DNA of 64,000 nucleotides from Archangium gephyra (GTDB taxonomy: Bacteria; Myxococcota; Myxococcia; Myxococcales; Myxococcaceae). The notes beneath the pieces were generated by a model. It searched no databases. It was given only the letters and a program-made list of their open reading frames with translations, and was not told the origin of the DNA. The DNA lies in NCBI RefSeq assembly GCF_001027285.1, contig NZ_CP011509.1:7650501-7714500 (forward strand), written 5' to 3'. Positions 8,443 through 18,109 of this stretch are shown here, in pieces (the first letter of the stretch is position 1; every line of letters begins with the position of its first letter). The position numbers and the translations under genes were made by a program.

Positions 8443-11400
8443 TCACCCGGCCGCCGTGGGGGCGGAGGCGGCCGCGTGGGGCATGCGGATGGAGAAGGTG
8501 GTGCCCCGCCCTGGCTCGGACTGGACGTCGATCCGTCCGCCGTACAGGGACACCAGGCGAGAAACCATGGCCAGCCCCAGCCCGGTGCCCGAGTGGGCCT
8601 TGGTGCTGAAGAAGGGCTGGAAGAGGTGGGCGCGGTGCTCCGGGGCGATGCCCACCCCCGAGTCCTCCACCCACAGCACGCACGCCTCCGCCTCCCAGCG
8701 CGCCTCCACCCGCAGGCGCCGCTCACCCCCGCCGGGCTTGTCGCGCAGCGCGTCCAGCGCGTTGAGCACCAGGTTCTTCACGATGGAGTAGACGTGCTCC
8801 TGCCGTCCCCGCCACTCACAGCCGTCGGGCACGCGCACCTCGAGGGCCACGTCCACCAGGGCCTCGCGTGACTCGCTCAGCACCGCCTCCACCAGGGGCC
8901 CGAGCGCCACCGGCTCCTGGCCCGGCGTCTGCCGGCCGAGCTGCGCGTACTCCAATATCTGCCGGGTGATGGCGAGGCCCCGGCCGAGCGCCGAGTCCAC
9001 ATCGTGCAGCACCGTGTCCAGCTCCTCCTGCCGGGCGTTCACCTCCTGGAGGCGCCGGGCGACGGAGGCGTGCACGCCGGGGGGCAGCACGTCGCGCACC
9101 TCGAGGTAGAGGGCCATGAGCTGCTCGCTGGTGTCCGCCGGGAGGCTGGTGCCCTGGGGCCCGCGGTAGGCCCGGCCGATGAGCATCTTGGCCCCGGTGA
9201 GGGCGTTGCGCATCTCGTGGGCGAAGCCGCCGGCCATGCGCTGCTCGAGGGCGGCCTTCTCCAGGGCGAGCACGCGCTCCTGGGCGCGGGAGAGCTCGGC
9301 GGTGCGCTGGGAGACGAGTTGCTTGAGCTCGGCGTTGCGCCGCTGGAGGGCACGCTGGCGCAGGCGGAAGCCGGACATGCCGGCCAGGCCCAGCAGCAGC
9401 AGGCCCCCGGCGGGCACCCAGGGCGAGCGCCACCAGGGAGGCCGCACGGAGAATGGGAGCGAGGCCACGGGCCCCCAGGCGCCGTGGCGCAGGCGCGAGC
9501 GCACCTGCAGCTCGTAGGGGCCGGGCACGAGGCCGGCGTGACGCAGGCGCGAGCCCGTCAGGGGGCGGAAGTCCTGCTCCAGGCCCACCAGCCGCGACTG
9601 GTGCTCCACCGCGTGCTGGCTGGAGAAGGTCAGGGCCGTCACCTCCAGCTCCAGGGGGCCGGCCTCGGCGGGCAGCACCAGCCCGGGGAGGGCCGGCTCC
9701 AGGCCATCGCCCGCACCCAGGCGCGAGAGCAGCGTGGGAGGAGGTGCCGCGGGCGCCGTCTCCAGGTGGCCGAGGAACTGGCCCAGCCCCGTGCGGGTGC
9801 CCACCCAGACGGTGCCGTCCGGCTCGGCGAGGAAGGCGCGCGGGGCGCAGTCGTCCCCGGGCAGCCCATCCGCCTGGGTGTGGCTGGCCTCGGGCGAGCC
9901 GGCCTCGCGTGACAGCACGTCCACGCCCCGGTCTCCTCCCACCCAGAGCCGGCCCCGGACGTCCTCGCCCAGCAGGTGCACGGCATTGCCGCGCAGCCCC
10001 GAGGCCCGATCCAGGTGGCGCAGGCCCTCGAGGGAGGCGCCCCCGGGGCGGAAGCACGAGAGGCCCAGCGCGTCCTCGTAGGAGACACACAGCTCGCCGG
10101 AGTGGCGCGTGGCGAGCAGGCGCACCCACGTGGCGCGCAGCCCCTGGGCCGAGGTGAAGCGCCGCGCGCCGCCCGGCTCCACGAGGAAGAGGCCGCGCAC
10201 GGTGGCGGCCCACAGCCGGCCCTGGCCATCGCGCGCGAGGTCGTTCACCGGCGCCGGCTCCTCGTGGGGCATCAGCTCCACGGGGGCGAAGCGCACGTCC
10301 TTGCCCGTGACGGTGCCCCGGAAGAGTCCCGTGCTGGTGCCCACCCACAGGGTGGAGGGCGGCTCCCAGGCGAGCGCCTGCACCACGGCGTCCCGCAGGC
10401 CCTGGGCGCGGCCCAGACGCAGCACCTCGCCCGTGCCCGGCTCGTAGCGCCACACCTCGCGGTCCGCGGCCAGCCACAGCGCGTCCCCGGCGGCGGGGAG
10501 GATGCGGCGCACGGCGGTGTCGCGCAGCGGGGCCTCCAGCTGCCAGCCGTCGGCGGTGGCGCGCGCGAGGCCTCGCGGGGTGCCCACCCACAGCCGTCCC
10601 GTGGCGTCGCGCTCCAGGGCCCACGGTGTCTCCGAGGGCAGTCCCTGGCGCTGTCCATGCCGGTGCCACAGTCCCCTTCCCGCGAGCCGGAAGAGTCCCG
10701 CGCTCCCCGCCACCCACGGCGAGCCCTCCTGGTCCACGAAGACGTGGCTCCACCACCCCGGAGGCAGGCCCTCCACGCGGTGCACCTGCTCGCCCTCCTG
10801 GTGGAAGAGGCCCTGGCTGCCGGCCCACCAGAGCGCGCCTCGCGCGTCCAGGGCGGTGGAGACGCCCAGCAGCTCGTTGCCCACGGAAGGTCCCGGCTCG
10901 AAGGCGCGCGCTCCTGGCCGCAGCACCCAGGTGCCCCGCGCGCCCCACGTCCACACCCGGCCCTCTCCGTCCCGCGCCACGCCGACGAGCTGCTCGCGGG
11001 GCAGGCCCTCGGTGGCGCCCCACGTCCGCCACTGGCCGTCCGTGCCGCGCTGGTGCAGGGCGCCCAGGGCGGCGACATACAGCTCGCCCGAGGCGTCCAC
11101 CCACAGCGCCCGGGGCAGCTCGCCCGTCCACGCGGCCTCCGGCTCGCAGCACCCGGACTCCTCGCGCAGCCGGAAGAGGCCCCGCGAGGTGAGCAGCCAG
11201 GCATGTCCCTGGCCGTCCAGGGCGAAGTCCTGTCCCGGCCACCCCACCCGGGAGGGCAGCTCGAAGCGCTGCCAGTGTCCCCGCCGCCAGCGCGACAGCG
11301 TGTCCGCCGCCAGGCACCAGACGTCCCCCCGGGGCCGGCCACCAGCTCGCGGATGCCCGAGAGACACGCCTCCTCGGCGCCAGGGACGCGCTGGAAGTGG

Positions 11401-11603
11401 CGCCCGTCGAAGCGGTACAGCCCCTCGTGGGTGGCCACCCAGAGGTAGCCCTCGCTGTCCTGGGTGACGACGTCCACCCTTCCCGGCTCCGGCAGCTCCA
11501 CGCCGACGAAGGGCGGCTCGCCCCGGGGCAGCCCCTCCCGGGCCCACGCTCCGGAGGCGGGCCCCAGCCAGCACAGCAGCAGCCAAACCACCCGCCATTG
11601 CAT
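8443..11603 (-). CDS. Two-component propeller sensor histidine kinase (frameshifted here)
   Basis: The reading frame starts at ATG 11603 with a signal peptide (MQWRVVWLLLCWLGP..AWA), continues as two-component-regulator propeller repeats (Y-L-W-V-A-T, L-W-V-G-T types), then a Y_Y_Y-like domain, one membrane segment around 9370-9430, a coiled coil, and a histidine kinase. The phospho-His candidate is in FAHEMRNAL at about residue 796; the N box is NLVLNALDAL, followed by DSGVGI and GTGLGLA. A one-base shortfall in the G run at 11328-11333 (read on the minus strand) breaks the frame after about 90 codons; adding one G joins both halves into about 1053 residues with continuous propeller sequence. 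Hybrid sensors of this form (without receiver) normally sense periplasmic ligands. Whether the break is real is open. Confidence 0.8.
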
Positions 11604-11703
11604 GCCGCCACGCTACCACCTCCGTGCGCTCCACGCCGGCCCCCGGAGTGGCTCCTACATGGGGGGAAGGGCTTCAATGGCCGCCTCACGAGGTGAGCAC
11701 GGC

Positions 11704-13584
11704 ATGGAGACACAGCGGAGTCCTGGAGTGGAGGCACCGCGTCCCGCGGGCGTGCGGAGGCCGTGGCGGGCCCTGGCCGTGGCGGCGGTCCTGGTGCTGG
11801 CGGGCGGCGGGTTGTGGCTGGCGCACGGGCCCCAGCGCTCGTGCGAGGGCGCGGAGCGTGCGTTGGAGGGCGTCTGGGACGCACCGCGCAAGGAGGCCAT
11901 CCACCGGGCCTTCCTGGCGACGCGCAAGCCGTACGCGGAGACGACGTGGCGCGGAGTGGACGCGGGGCTGGAGCGCTACATGCGCGCCTGGACGGAGATG
12001 CACCGGGACATCTGCGAGGCCCCGCGGGTGCGAGGTGAGCAGTCCGAGCAGGTGCTGGAACTGCGGATGCAGTGCCTGGAGCGGCGGCGCGTGGAGGTGA
12101 AGGCGTTGGCCGAGGTGCTGGCCCAGGTGGATGGGCAGGGGCTGGCCCAGGTGAGCCAGGTGATGGAGCGGCTCATCCCCCTGGCCTCGTGCGCGGACGG
12201 GCCCCACCTGGCGGCGCGGGAGCGGTTGCCGGAGGACCCGACGGTGCAGGCGAAGCTGGAGGAGTTGCAGGGGCGGCTGGCCCAGGTGCGCGCCCTCTTC
12301 GTGGCGGGCCACACCGCGCGGGGGCTGGAGCAGGCACGGGCCCTGGCGGAGGCCGCCGAGGCCACCGGCTTCCGGCCGTTGATGGCCGAGGCCTGGCTGG
12401 TGCTGGCGCGGCTGCAGCACTCGGCGTCGGACGTGCCGGGGGCGGTGGAGAGCGCGCACCGCTCGGCGCGGGCCTTCCTGGCCAGCGGGCAGAGGGTGGG
12501 CATGGTGCACGCGTGGTTCGAGCTCGTCACCGCGCTCCAGTTCCAGGGACACCAGACGCAGCAGGAGCAGGAGCGGTGGTTGCAGTACCTGGACGATGCC
12601 ATCCTCGCGGCGGGCAACCCTCCGGCGTTGCGCGCCGAGTACGAGTGGCGGCTGGCCTATATCCGCACGCTGCAGGGCGGGTACGCGCAGGGGCTGGAGC
12701 ACGCGAGGAAGGCGGTGGCGCTGCTGGAGGCCCAGGGCGGCCCAGAGAGCGTGGCGCTGACCAACGCGCGCATCGAGCAGCTCCGGGCGGGAGCGCTGGT
12801 GGGGCGGTACGAGGAGGCGATGGCGGCGGGGCAGCGGGCGCTGGCCTTCTGGAAGACGACGGTGGGGCTGGAGCATCCCTCGACGCTGCGGGTGCTCAAC
12901 CTCATTGGAGTCCTCCAGGCGATGACGTGGCACCTGGCCGACAGCTCGGCCACGTACGAGCAGATGCTGGCCATCATGCGGCGCATGCCGGACACGGACC
13001 ACATCGAGCTGGTCGCCGCGCTCAACAACCTGGCCGTCATCTATGTGGAGCAGGGCCGGCATTCCGAGGGCGAGCCACTGCTGGAGCAGGCGTTGGGCAT
13101 CCTCGAGGAGCACCAGACGCGCGGGAGCCTGCACGGCGTCATCTGCCTGCAGAGCCTGGCGGAGTCGAAGTCCATCCGGGGCGACCATGCCGGGGCGCTG
13201 AAGCTGGCGCGCGAGTCCCAGGCGCTGGCGGAGAAGGGAGTCTCCCCCCAGCATCTGGTCCGGGCCATCGTGCTGACGACGCTGGGGGACGCGGAGCTGG
13301 AAGCAGGCAGTGCCGCGCGGGCCCAGGAGGTGCTCGAGCGGGCGGTGCGGCAGTTGGAGCCACTGCCGACCCATCCCAAGGAGAAGGGGCACGCGCGCTT
13401 CGCGCTGGCGCGGGCGCTCGAGGCCCGGGGGGTGGACCGTCCGCGCATGCTGACGCTGCTCGCGCAGGCGCGGAAGGACCTGGAGGAGGCGGGGGCGCCC
13501 GCGGGACGGCTGCGGGCCTCGTGGGAGGCGTGGGTGAAGGCCCGCCGGTTGGAGACGTCACCGGAGATGCAGGCGCCCCGGTAA
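11704..13584 (+). CDS. Membrane-anchored TPR protein, kinase-less relative of myxobacterial Ser/Thr kinases
   Basis: I chose ATG 11704, behind GAGGTGA, giving 626 residues; longer in-frame extensions run into the divergent promoter. Residues about 24-42 form a single membrane anchor. The next 110 residues carry a Cys-rich helical pattern (SCEGAE, CEAPRVRGEQSEQ, MQCLERR) that I recognise from the extracytoplasmic part that follows the kinase domain and membrane helix in many myxobacterial Ser/Thr protein kinases. TPR repeats follow to the end (about 195-600). No kinase motifs (GxGxxG, VAVK, HRD, DFG) are present. It is therefore the sensory half of such a kinase standing alone. It is divergent from the sensor kinase gene with a 100-bp shared promoter region. 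Confidence 0.75.
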   Translation: METQRSPGVEAPRPAGVRRPWRALAVAAVLVLAGGGLWLAHGPQRSCEGAERALEGVWDAPRKEAIHRAFLATRKPYAETTWRGVDAGLERYMRAWTEMHRDICEAPRVRGEQSEQVLELRMQCLERRRVEVKALAEVLAQVDGQGLAQVSQVMERLIPLASCADGPHLAARERLPEDPTVQAKLEELQGRLAQVRALFVAGHTARGLEQARALAEAAEATGFRPLMAEAWLVLARLQHSASDVPGAVESAHRSARAFLASGQRVGMVHAWFELVTALQFQGHQTQQEQERWLQYLDDAILAAGNPPALRAEYEWRLAYIRTLQGGYAQGLEHARKAVALLEAQGGPESVALTNARIEQLRAGALVGRYEEAMAAGQRALAFWKTTVGLEHPSTLRVLNLIGVLQAMTWHLADSSATYEQMLAIMRRMPDTDHIELVAALNNLAVIYVEQGRHSEGEPLLEQALGILEEHQTRGSLHGVICLQSLAESKSIRGDHAGALKLARESQALAEKGVSPQHLVRAIVLTTLGDAELEAGSAARAQEVLERAVRQLEPLPTHPKEKGHARFALARALEARGVDRPRMLTLLAQARKDLEEAGAPAGRLRASWEAWVKARRLETSPEMQAPR

Positions 13585-13599
13585 CGGCTCCGTGCCGCA

Positions 13600-15042
13600 C
13601 TACCGCACCTGGATGGCGTCGGCGACGACGTAGAAGCCCGACGTGGTCCAGCGGCTGAGCTGGACCTTGTTCCAGCCAGCCGGGAAGCTCCAGGTGCCCA
13701 GCGTGTTCCACTGGCTGCCGTTGAGCTGCTGGTTCACGTTCACCGTGCCCAGGTTGTTGCCGTTGGCGTCGATGATGACGAAGGGCGCGGTGGTGGAGCG
13801 GTTGGAGGCCGCCACCCACCAGGCGTCGATCGTCCGGGTGCCCGCCGCCGCCAGGTAGAAGTGGAACACGAACGGGTCGGAGACCGCGGCCGTGGTGGCC
13901 GTGTAGTAGTTGTTGCCGTAGAAGCCCGTGTTGGCGCCGACGGCCCAGTTGGACGACACCTGGACGTAGCCCTTGGTGCTGTCGTTGTTGGCGTTGTTGC
14001 TGTCGACGACGAGGCCAACGGTCGGGGGGGAGCCGCCCGTCGTCCACAGGTACGTCACGGTCATCCAGTCGTTGTCGCTCAGCCCCAGGTCCGTCCAGAA
14101 CGTCCCGTCGGCGATGTCGATGCCCGCGGGGTTGGCCGGCCGGCGGCCGAACTGATCCAACCCGCCGTTGTAGCCGTCCTGGTACGCGGCCTGCGCCTCG
14201 GGCTTGCCCTGCGGCAGGTCCTTCCACATCTCGCGGATGCTGGAGGGATTCCAGTAGTCATCCTTCGTGTTCCACGGGCCCACGTCCCACACCGAGGTGG
14301 TCGCGCACCTGGACGTCCTCGTGGAGCACACCTTCACCTGGTACTCGGAGCCACCGTTGCTCGCGAGCGCCCGGCGCGAGGGCAGCGCCACGAAGCGGTC
14401 ATAGCTCTTGATGATGTGGCCGTTGGCCGTCGTGCCGCCCACCAGGCCCTCGCGCGTGCCGTAGACGCGGTACGTCAACGGAGTGGCCAGCGTCGCGAGC
14501 TGCTGGGGGGTGCCACCCTCGAGCGTTCCCTCCAGCTTCACCTCCTGCACCAGGGGGCCCCGGCCGTGCTCATCCGCCACCAGCGCGAGCCGCACCTGCA
14601 CCTCCGTGCCGGCCCAGGGCAGGCGCACGGCCTCCCCCGCGCTGGAGATGCTCCACTCGCTCCAGCCGCCGTTGGCCGAGCGCACGCGCACGTCCACCTC
14701 GACGCTCGTCCCGAAGGAGCGCCGCGCCTGGATCAGCGGCCGCACCGTGTCCACGGGCTGCTCCAGCCGGCGAGCCGGGAAGGTGTAGAGCCCCGTCAGG
14801 GTGCGCAGCCCCTCGCGCCGGCGCATCACGTTGTAGGGCTCGAACACCAGCCCCTCCTGGGTACGCACCAGCTCGCCCGTGCCCTGTCCGGTGCCGAGCG
14901 CCTCCGTCCACTCCAGGGCCCCCGTGGAAACACGGAGAGACTCCGTGGCGGGCTGCTGGGAGGGCTCCGCCAGCGCGGCGCCTCCCGCCAGCGAGACTCC
15001 CAACATCATCGTCATGAACGTCGACCGCACCTTCGAGTGCAT
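13600..15042 (-). CDS. Secreted protein with C-terminal golvesin-like domain
   Basis: The start at ATG 15042 follows AAGGAG and gives 480 residues with a classical signal peptide cut after about residue 25 (GGAALA-EPS). Residues about 60-200 look like beta-sandwich repeats (W-S-E-W-S-I motif). The middle is unassigned. The last 139 residues are a golvesin/xanthan-lyase C-terminal-like beta domain (Asn-rich, with DSNNANND and [10 protein letters not shown]) that is often a carbohydrate- or surface-binding module at the end of secreted enzymes. No catalytic residues are recognised. The domain is nearly identical to the one ending the amidase at 16437-18007. It is divergent from the C39-like peptidase gene, with a five-copy 11-bp array between them. 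Confidence 0.78.
   Translation of the reverse strand: MHSKVRSTFMTMMLGVSLAGGAALAEPSQQPATESLRVSTGALEWTEALGTGQGTGELVRTQEGLVFEPYNVMRRREGLRTLTGLYTFPARRLEQPVDTVRPLIQARRSFGTSVEVDVRVRSANGGWSEWSISSAGEAVRLPWAGTEVQVRLALVADEHGRGPLVQEVKLEGTLEGGTPQQLATLATPLTYRVYGTREGLVGGTTANGHIIKSYDRFVALPSRRALASNGGSEYQVKVCSTRTSRCATTSVWDVGPWNTKDDYWNPSSIREMWKDLPQGKPEAQAAYQDGYNGGLDQFGRRPANPAGIDIADGTFWTDLGLSDNDWMTVTYLWTTGGSPPTVGLVVDSNNANNDSTKGYVQVSSNWAVGANTGFYGNNYYTATTAAVSDPFVFHFYLAAAGTRTIDAWWVAASNRSTTAPFVIIDANGNNLGTVNVNQQLNGSQWNTLGTWSFPAGWNKVQLSRWTTSGFYVVADAIQVR
13603..14019 (-). repeat. 417-bp golvesin module, copy 1 (inverted relative to copy 2)
   Basis: Codons 1-139 of this block match the block at 17588-18004 without any gap; the two translations differ at 8 of 139 residues. 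The copies lie in opposite orientation 3.6 kb apart, so recombination between them would invert the C39-like peptidase gene and most of its neighbours. Confidence 0.8.
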
Positions 15043-15195
15043 GGATCGGCTCCTTGAACCGCTTGTCATTGTGGGTGAAATGCTTTCAGGGCGCTGAACA
15101 ACCCAACATCCGCTGATTTCCAGAATAGCGCCCGAGCACCCTTTGTCTCTCGAAAATATGTCTTTCCCAGGCGCTCACCGCGCGCTCCGCCTCCC

Positions 15196-15250
15196 TGACG
15201 CTGGATTGACGGGGAAATGACGAGGCGCTGACGCTGGGCTGACGCTGCGT
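15196..15250 (+). promoter_or_regulatory. Five TGACG direct repeats with exact 11-bp spacing
   Basis: TGACG begins at 15196, 15207, 15218, 15229 and 15240, a perfect 11-bp period on one face of the helix. Several units extend to TGACGCTGGGC. This sits in the 375-bp divergent region between the golvesin-domain gene (start 15042) and the C39-like peptidase gene (start 15418). OmpR/PhoB-family regulators bind tandem 11-bp repeats, so this is most simply an operator array. I see nothing else convincing in the rest of that intergenic region. Confidence 0.65.
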
Positions 15251-15417
15251 CCTTCACAATTCCTCTCATGCTGCATCCCAATGACTCACCTCAACCAGTC
15301 ATCATGGGAATCGAAATAAAAGAAGACTTCCGTGAGAAGTCCTGGCATGAGGCGGATGAGCTCACCGAACGAGCATGGACGCAGGCATCCCAAGCCGCGT
15401 CCGGAGGAAAAGCGAAC

Positions 15418-16407
15418 ATGAGAGCAATGATTGCCGCCCTGGCCGGAGCGCTGGCCGTGCTGTCCGCATGTGGTCCGGAGTCCCTGGAGCAGGTGGCCGA
15501 CGAGGTGGGAGTGGAGGCGCAGGCGCTGCCCACCAGCACCAACGTGTTCTGCCCGGCGGGCTTCACGTTCGACGCGACCTACCGGCTGTGCGTGTCGTCC
15601 ACCGAGGCCGTGGGCCCCTTCACGCAGAGCATGGTGAGCACCTGTCAGGCCAACGGCGGCGGCACGGGCTGTACCGCCAGCCGCTGGGCGGTCAGCTTCG
15701 CCCGCTCCATCCGCGGGACCGGCAGCTGCATGCCGGGCTCGACGCTGGACACCTCCATCGACGCCTGCGTGGAGGGCACCAATGCCTTCGGCCCCTTCTC
15801 CGTGAGCCAGGTGAATGCCTGCAAGAGCGTGGGCGGAGGCACGGCCTGTGAGAGCATGCGCATCGCCAAGGGGCTGCTGCCCGTCGTGGCCACGGCCAAC
15901 CCGCTGACGGTCCCCTACTTCTACCAGTACAACAACACCTACGAGCCCTCGGCCACCTGCGGCATCACCTCGGGCTCCATGCTGCTCAACTACTACAACA
16001 AGGGCGTCACCCCGGACGGGCTCTACACGCGCTTCGGCAAGGCCCAGGGCCAGTCCCCCTCGGGACTCGCGTCCATCTACAGCCAGTACGGTCTGGCCTC
16101 GCAGTACACCTACTCCGGCACCGAGGCGATGATCAAACGGCAGATCGACGCCGGCCGCCCCGTGGTCATCCACGGCTACTTCACCAGCGCGGGCCACATC
16201 CTGGTGGTCATCGGCTACAACAGCACGGGCTGGGTGGTGAATGATCCCTCGGGCCTGTGGGCCGGCTGCTACGCCTGTGGCTATCCGAACCGCACCTCCA
16301 CCAATGGCCGCGGCGTGACGTACTCGTACAGCTCGGTCCGCTCGGCGGCCGGTCCGGACGGCAACTACTGGCTGTCCACCGCGGGCACCTCGTCGTTCTC
16401 CCTGTAA
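15418..16407 (+). CDS. C39-like cysteine peptidase lipoprotein
   Basis: ATG 15418 follows GGAGGAAAAG and gives 329 residues. The signal ends in a lipobox (LSAC, Cys18). Residues 44-88 and 102-146 are two copies of a Cys-rich repeat (six Cys each pair region, with AxGPF and a GGGT). Residues about 165-329 are a peptidase C39-like papain fold: Cys181 in TCGITSG, His260 in AGHILVVIGY and Asp276 in NDPSG. It probably cleaves proteins or peptides outside the cell and may be anchored in the outer membrane. It is 29 bp upstream of the amidase gene and shares strand and probably transcript. The 11-bp array lies 170 bp upstream. Confidence 0.8.
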   Translation: MRAMIAALAGALAVLSACGPESLEQVADEVGVEAQALPTSTNVFCPAGFTFDATYRLCVSSTEAVGPFTQSMVSTCQANGGGTGCTASRWAVSFARSIRGTGSCMPGSTLDTSIDACVEGTNAFGPFSVSQVNACKSVGGGTACESMRIAKGLLPVVATANPLTVPYFYQYNNTYEPSATCGITSGSMLLNYYNKGVTPDGLYTRFGKAQGQSPSGLASIYSQYGLASQYTYSGTEAMIKRQIDAGRPVVIHGYFTSAGHILVVIGYNSTGWVVNDPSGLWAGCYACGYPNRTSTNGRGVTYSYSSVRSAAGPDGNYWLSTAGTSSFSL

Positions 16408-16436
16408 TCCCCCCGTCCAAGGAAGAGGTCCAAGCC

Positions 16437-18007
16437 ATGCGTTTGCATCAGACGATGTCCGCGGCCCTGGCCGCGCTGGCCCTGTCCGCTTGTGGCGCGC
16501 CGGGCTCCGAGGCCGGGCAGCCGGTCAACACCCCCCGGAGGCGCGGGAGCAGCAGGCCCTGAACGGGCTGTTCGAGCAGGCGGCGGCGGAGTTCGGCGTG
16601 CCCGCGGACCTGCTCAAGGCCGTCTCCTACGTGGAGACGCGCTGGGAGATGGTGCGGGGCGGACAGGAGTTCGAGGGACGGGCTCCCGCGTATGGCCTGC
16701 TGGCGCTGCGTGGTGCGGCGCTGGAGCGGGCGGCGGAGCTGGCGGGGGTGACGGTGGAGGAGGCGCGCACCCAGCCGCTGGCGCACCTGAGGGCGGGCGC
16801 GGCCCTGCTGCGCTCGCACGCGGACGAGCTGGGCGTGGACCGGACGGACCTGGGCGCGTGGGCCCCGGCCGTGGCCCGCTTCAGTGGAATCGAGCACGCC
16901 GAGGCGCGCGCCCAGTACATCCACTCGGAGGTGTACGACGTGCTGCGCAAGGGCGCCGTGGCCTACGGGCCCGGAGAGCAGGTGCGGGTGTCGCTCCTGC
17001 CCACCCAGGCCCAGGCCCGGTATGACATGCCCTCGGTGCGGGCGATGGCGGCGGGCCCGGACTATGCGTCCTCCATCTGGCGGGCCTCGCCCAACTACAA
17101 CACGCGCTCGGGCTACTCGCCGCAGATGATCGTCATCCACACCTGTGAGGGTGGCTACTCCGGGTGCTGGAGCTGGCTGGCCAACTCGTCCGCCCAGGCG
17201 AGCGCCCACTACGTGGTGAACGAGTCGGGCACGGAGATCTCCCAGCTCGTGCGCGAGGCGGACCGCGCCTGGCACGTGGCGGCGTCGTATGACTGCGGCC
17301 TCAACGGCTCGGTGAAGTGCAACCTCAACGGCGTGTCCGTCAACCACTTCTCCGTGGGCATCGAGCACGGCGGCTACGCCAGCCAGACGTCCTTCCCCAC
17401 GGGGCAGATCGACGCCTCGGCGAAGCTCTCGTGCGACATCGCGCGTGACAACAACATCACCCGCGACAGCTACCACATCGTCTCGCACGGGCGCCTGCAG
17501 CCGGCCACCCGCACGGATCCCGGCCCCAACTGGCCGTGGAGCACGTACCTGAGCAAGATCAACAGCTACTGTGGCGCCGTGCCCACCGTCGGCCTCGTCG
17601 TGGACAGCAACAACGCCAACAACGACAGCACCAAGGGCTCCGTCCAGATGTCGGCCAACTGGGCTGTCGGTGCCAACGCCGGCTACTACGGCAACAACTA
17701 CTACACGGCCACCACCGCCGCGGTCTCCGACCCGTTCGTGTTCAGCTTCTACCTGGCGGCGGCGGGCACCCGGACGATCGACGCTTGGTGGGTGGCGGCC
17801 TCCAACCGCTCCACCACCGCGCCCTTCGTCATCATCGACGCCAACGGCAACAACCTGGGCACGGTGAGCGTGAACCAGCAGCTCAACGGCGGCCAGTGGA
17901 ACACGCTGGGCACCTGGAGCTTCCCGGCCGGCTGGAACAAGGTCCAGCTCAGCCGCTGGACCACCTCGGGCTTCTACGTCGTCGCCGACGCCATCCAGGT
18001 GCGCTGA
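16437..18007 (+). CDS. Lytic transglycosylase-like / amidase / golvesin fusion lipoprotein (frameshifted here)
   Basis: ATG 16437 follows AAGGAAGAGG. The first 32 codons encode a lipoprotein signal (LSAC). The frame then breaks in a run of six C at 16531-16536; one additional C restores a 523-residue protein. After the break come a lytic-transglycosylase-like segment ([17 protein letters not shown], catalytic Glu candidate in YVET), an Amidase_2/PGRP-type N-acetylmuramoyl-L-alanine amidase (zinc ligand candidates His in VIHTCEGG, His in SHGRL and Asp in RTDPG), and the 139-residue golvesin-like module. It should cut peptidoglycan glycan and peptide bonds and bind a surface polymer, which fits prey-wall lysis. 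A strong hairpin follows its stop codon. Confidence 0.8.
17588..18004 (+). repeat. 417-bp golvesin module, copy 2
   Basis: Partner of the inverted copy at 13603-14019, same length and no gaps. Most synonymous positions also agree by eye, which indicates recent duplication or ongoing gene conversion rather than old homology. Confidence 0.8.
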
Positions 18008-18016
18008 GCGCTTCCG

Positions 18017-18049
18017 CCGGGCCGCCCCACCCTTCCCGGGGCGGCCCGG
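18017..18049. terminator. Strong GC hairpin after the amidase gene
   Basis: CCGGGCCGCCCC at 18017 pairs perfectly with GGGGCGGCCCGG at 18038 around a 9-base loop. It starts 9 bases after the amidase stop, so it likely ends the peptidase-amidase transcript before the lipase gene. There is no T run. Confidence 0.65.
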
Positions 18050-18109
18050 GCCCATGGCGCGGAAAGCGCCGCGACACGTTTTTCACGTCACCCTTACGAA
18101 GGAATTCTC

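Noticed and set aside
11464-11703. N-terminal extension of the TPR protein by 80 codons
   Set aside because: It would overlap the divergent kinase start and has no ribosome site, whereas ATG 11704 follows GAGGTGA.
13603-18004. Insertion-sequence ends flanking a composite element
   Set aside because: The inverted copies are whole protein modules at gene 3' ends; there is no transposase, no terminal repeats beyond the coding block and no target duplication.
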